Shown here: in pieces, positions 63,163-64,000 of the stretch
How positions within the stretch are numbered: position 1 is the first letter of the stretch
Layout: every line of letters starts with the position of its first letter
Assembly (NCBI GenBank): GCA_018105865.1
Contig: CM030856.1
Coordinates: 9,474,153-9,538,152, forward strand
From: Metaphire vulgaris
Taxonomy: Eukaryota; Annelida; Clitellata; Crassiclitellata; Megascolecidae
Direction of reading: 5' to 3'
Length of the DNA stretch: 64,000 nucleotides
Notes under the pieces: model-generated
What the model was told of the DNA's origin: nothing
What the model saw: the letters and a program-made list of their open reading frames with translations, nothing else
Database searches by the model: none
Program-made: the position numbers and the translations under genes

Positions 63163-63333
63163 ATGAATTATAATTCTTCTGTTGAAGCAATTCATCATCG
63201 GGTATTCGAATTAATCGCTGTAAATGAAGATACTGATGCTTTGCTGAAAGAGGTTTTTGAGATTGTTTGCTGTATAATGATTATAGCTTGCCATTTCATT
63301 GATAAATTAAGATTTGATCATGATGTTACATGA
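63163..63333 (+). CDS. Unrecognised short ORF, possible first coding exon
   Basis: The ATG is preceded by TTTTTCGATTGTTAG, a plausible acceptor. The frame reads MNYNSSVEAIHHRVFELIAV, then NEDTDALLKEVFE, and stops at 63,331. AAAGAG before GTTTTT at about 63,253 could be a weak donor. The composition is protein-like and differs from the surrounding repeats, but I recognise no family and the window ends soon after. Confidence 0.3.
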   Translation: MNYNSSVEAIHHRVFELIAVNEDTDALLKEVFEIVCCIMIIACHFIDKLRFDHDVT

Positions 63334-63419
63334 TGTTGGCTCATTATCTGTTCTTTCTTTCGCCTGTCACATGATATTGGCATCAGAGACAATATAAATC
63401 TTTCACAATGATCTGTGTC

Positions 63420-63928
63420 AACTTAGCATGATATAAAGTGGCATAGAACTTTAGAAGGCATTACACTGTACTGCCTGTGTGAAAGCCACTAGGGCAGCGG
63501 TTCTCAACCTTTATAGTGCCGCGACCCTTTTAATTCAATTCCCCATTATGTGGCAACCCCCCAACGGTAAAATTATTTTCGTTCACAATGTAAGCTGCTA
63601 AAAATAATAATGCTACGACAATCAAAATGTTCGAAATCGTTATTATTTAATTGTCTCCATATTTAATTGTCTCCTCGAATGAAAATTATAGTAAAACAAC
63701 TAGTACGTCGTAACTACCACTGAGGAAATTGTGTACAATAATGAGAAAAGAGACAACCCCATATTTCTGATGGTCTCGGGCGACCCCTGGCAAATCGTCA
63801 TTCGACCCCCTTGGGGGTCGCGACCCACAGGTTGAGAACCGCTGCACTAGGGGCACTAACAGGGCTTGAACCCGTTCCGTCAGCCTGATGCTCCAGCACG
63901 TAACCCACCCTGCCACCTTCCGCCCCCC
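63420..63928 (-). mobile_element. tRNA-derived SINE (copy 3), split by a hAT MITE
   Basis: The 3' part (63,420-63,494, on the minus strand AGTGGCTTTCACACAGGC...GCCACTTTATATC) and the tRNA-like head (63,845-63,928, with TGGCAGGGTGGG and GGGTTCAAGCCC) belong to one SINE. They are separated by the element at 63,495-63,844. Removing it restores the order seen in copies 1 and 2. Confidence 0.88.
63495..63844. mobile_element. hAT MITE (CAGCGGTTCTCAACCT ends)
   Basis: The ends CAGCGGTTCTCAACCT and AGGTTGAGAACCGCTG are a perfect 16-bp inverted repeat. A perfect 8-bp duplication CACTAGGG flanks it (63,487-63,494 and 63,845-63,852). CAG-GGTTCTCAAC ends are a well-known hAT signature, found also in vertebrate MER5-type elements. 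Internal GCCGCGACCC and GGGTCGCGACCC extend the inverted arms. Confidence 0.97.
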
Positions 63929-64000
63929 TGTCAAGAATATGCTTACACCCATTGGTTTACTAAGTCTGATACAAAAAATATGAAGTTTGTGCAGTGCAGT

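Noticed and set aside
63686..63952. Minus-strand ORF of 88 codons
   Set aside because: Spans the end of a hAT MITE and the SINE head.

Overview
This is a gene-sparse, repeat-rich window from an animal nuclear genome. The evidence is spliceosomal introns with GT-AG (and one GC-AG) sites, dispersed CR1-like LINE 3' ends, a tRNA-derived SINE, many short non-autonomous DNA transposons with 8-bp target duplications, and long microsatellites. The gene content fits an invertebrate bilaterian, probably marine; I cannot name the phylum from the sequence alone.

Two protein genes can be supported, both on the + strand. (1) At 3.1-7.1 kb lies an SR splicing factor of the SRSF3/SRSF7 type: an RRM split over two exons and an RS domain in the third. 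(2) From about 21.7 to 59.3 kb lies a GDNF-family receptor alpha-like gene. I assembled 14 coding exons whose splice phases all agree. They give 829 codons: a signal peptide, four cysteine-rich GDNF-receptor domains, a Thr-rich stalk encoded by a microsatellite, and about 280 residues of further C-terminal sequence with two small Cys-rich modules. Several of these exons lack an in-frame ATG and were found by splice-site and phase matching. A CpG-rich block at 14.2-14.76 kb ending in a good donor is a candidate promoter and non-coding first exon.

Everything else is mobile or simple sequence. By region: 0-3 kb, LINE tails and MITEs; 3-7 kb, the SR gene with a MITE just upstream of exon 2 and a large CTA/CTG array; 7-14 kb, LINE copies, MITEs, a polypurine tract and (CT)n/(TA)n; 14-21.6 kb, the candidate 5' region of the receptor gene, nested MITEs and CTGT/GACA arrays; 21.7-59.3 kb, the receptor gene, with introns full of MITEs, minisatellites and trinucleotide arrays; 59.3-64 kb, a 3' MITE, a decayed reverse transcriptase, and a hAT-type MITE nested inside the SINE.

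The most interesting signals are these. The tRNA-derived SINE and the LINE share a 3' tail that folds into the same stem with a compensatory base change. A motif near GACCTTTTTTGCTTGTCAG recurs inside MITE families whose termini differ. A splice acceptor lies directly at the end of a 66-bp (TA)n run. A compact unit inside an intron has four 17-bp CRE-like repeats, a TATA box and duplicated AATAAA signals. Element and exon edges come from reading the sequence by eye; no alignment or database search was possible.
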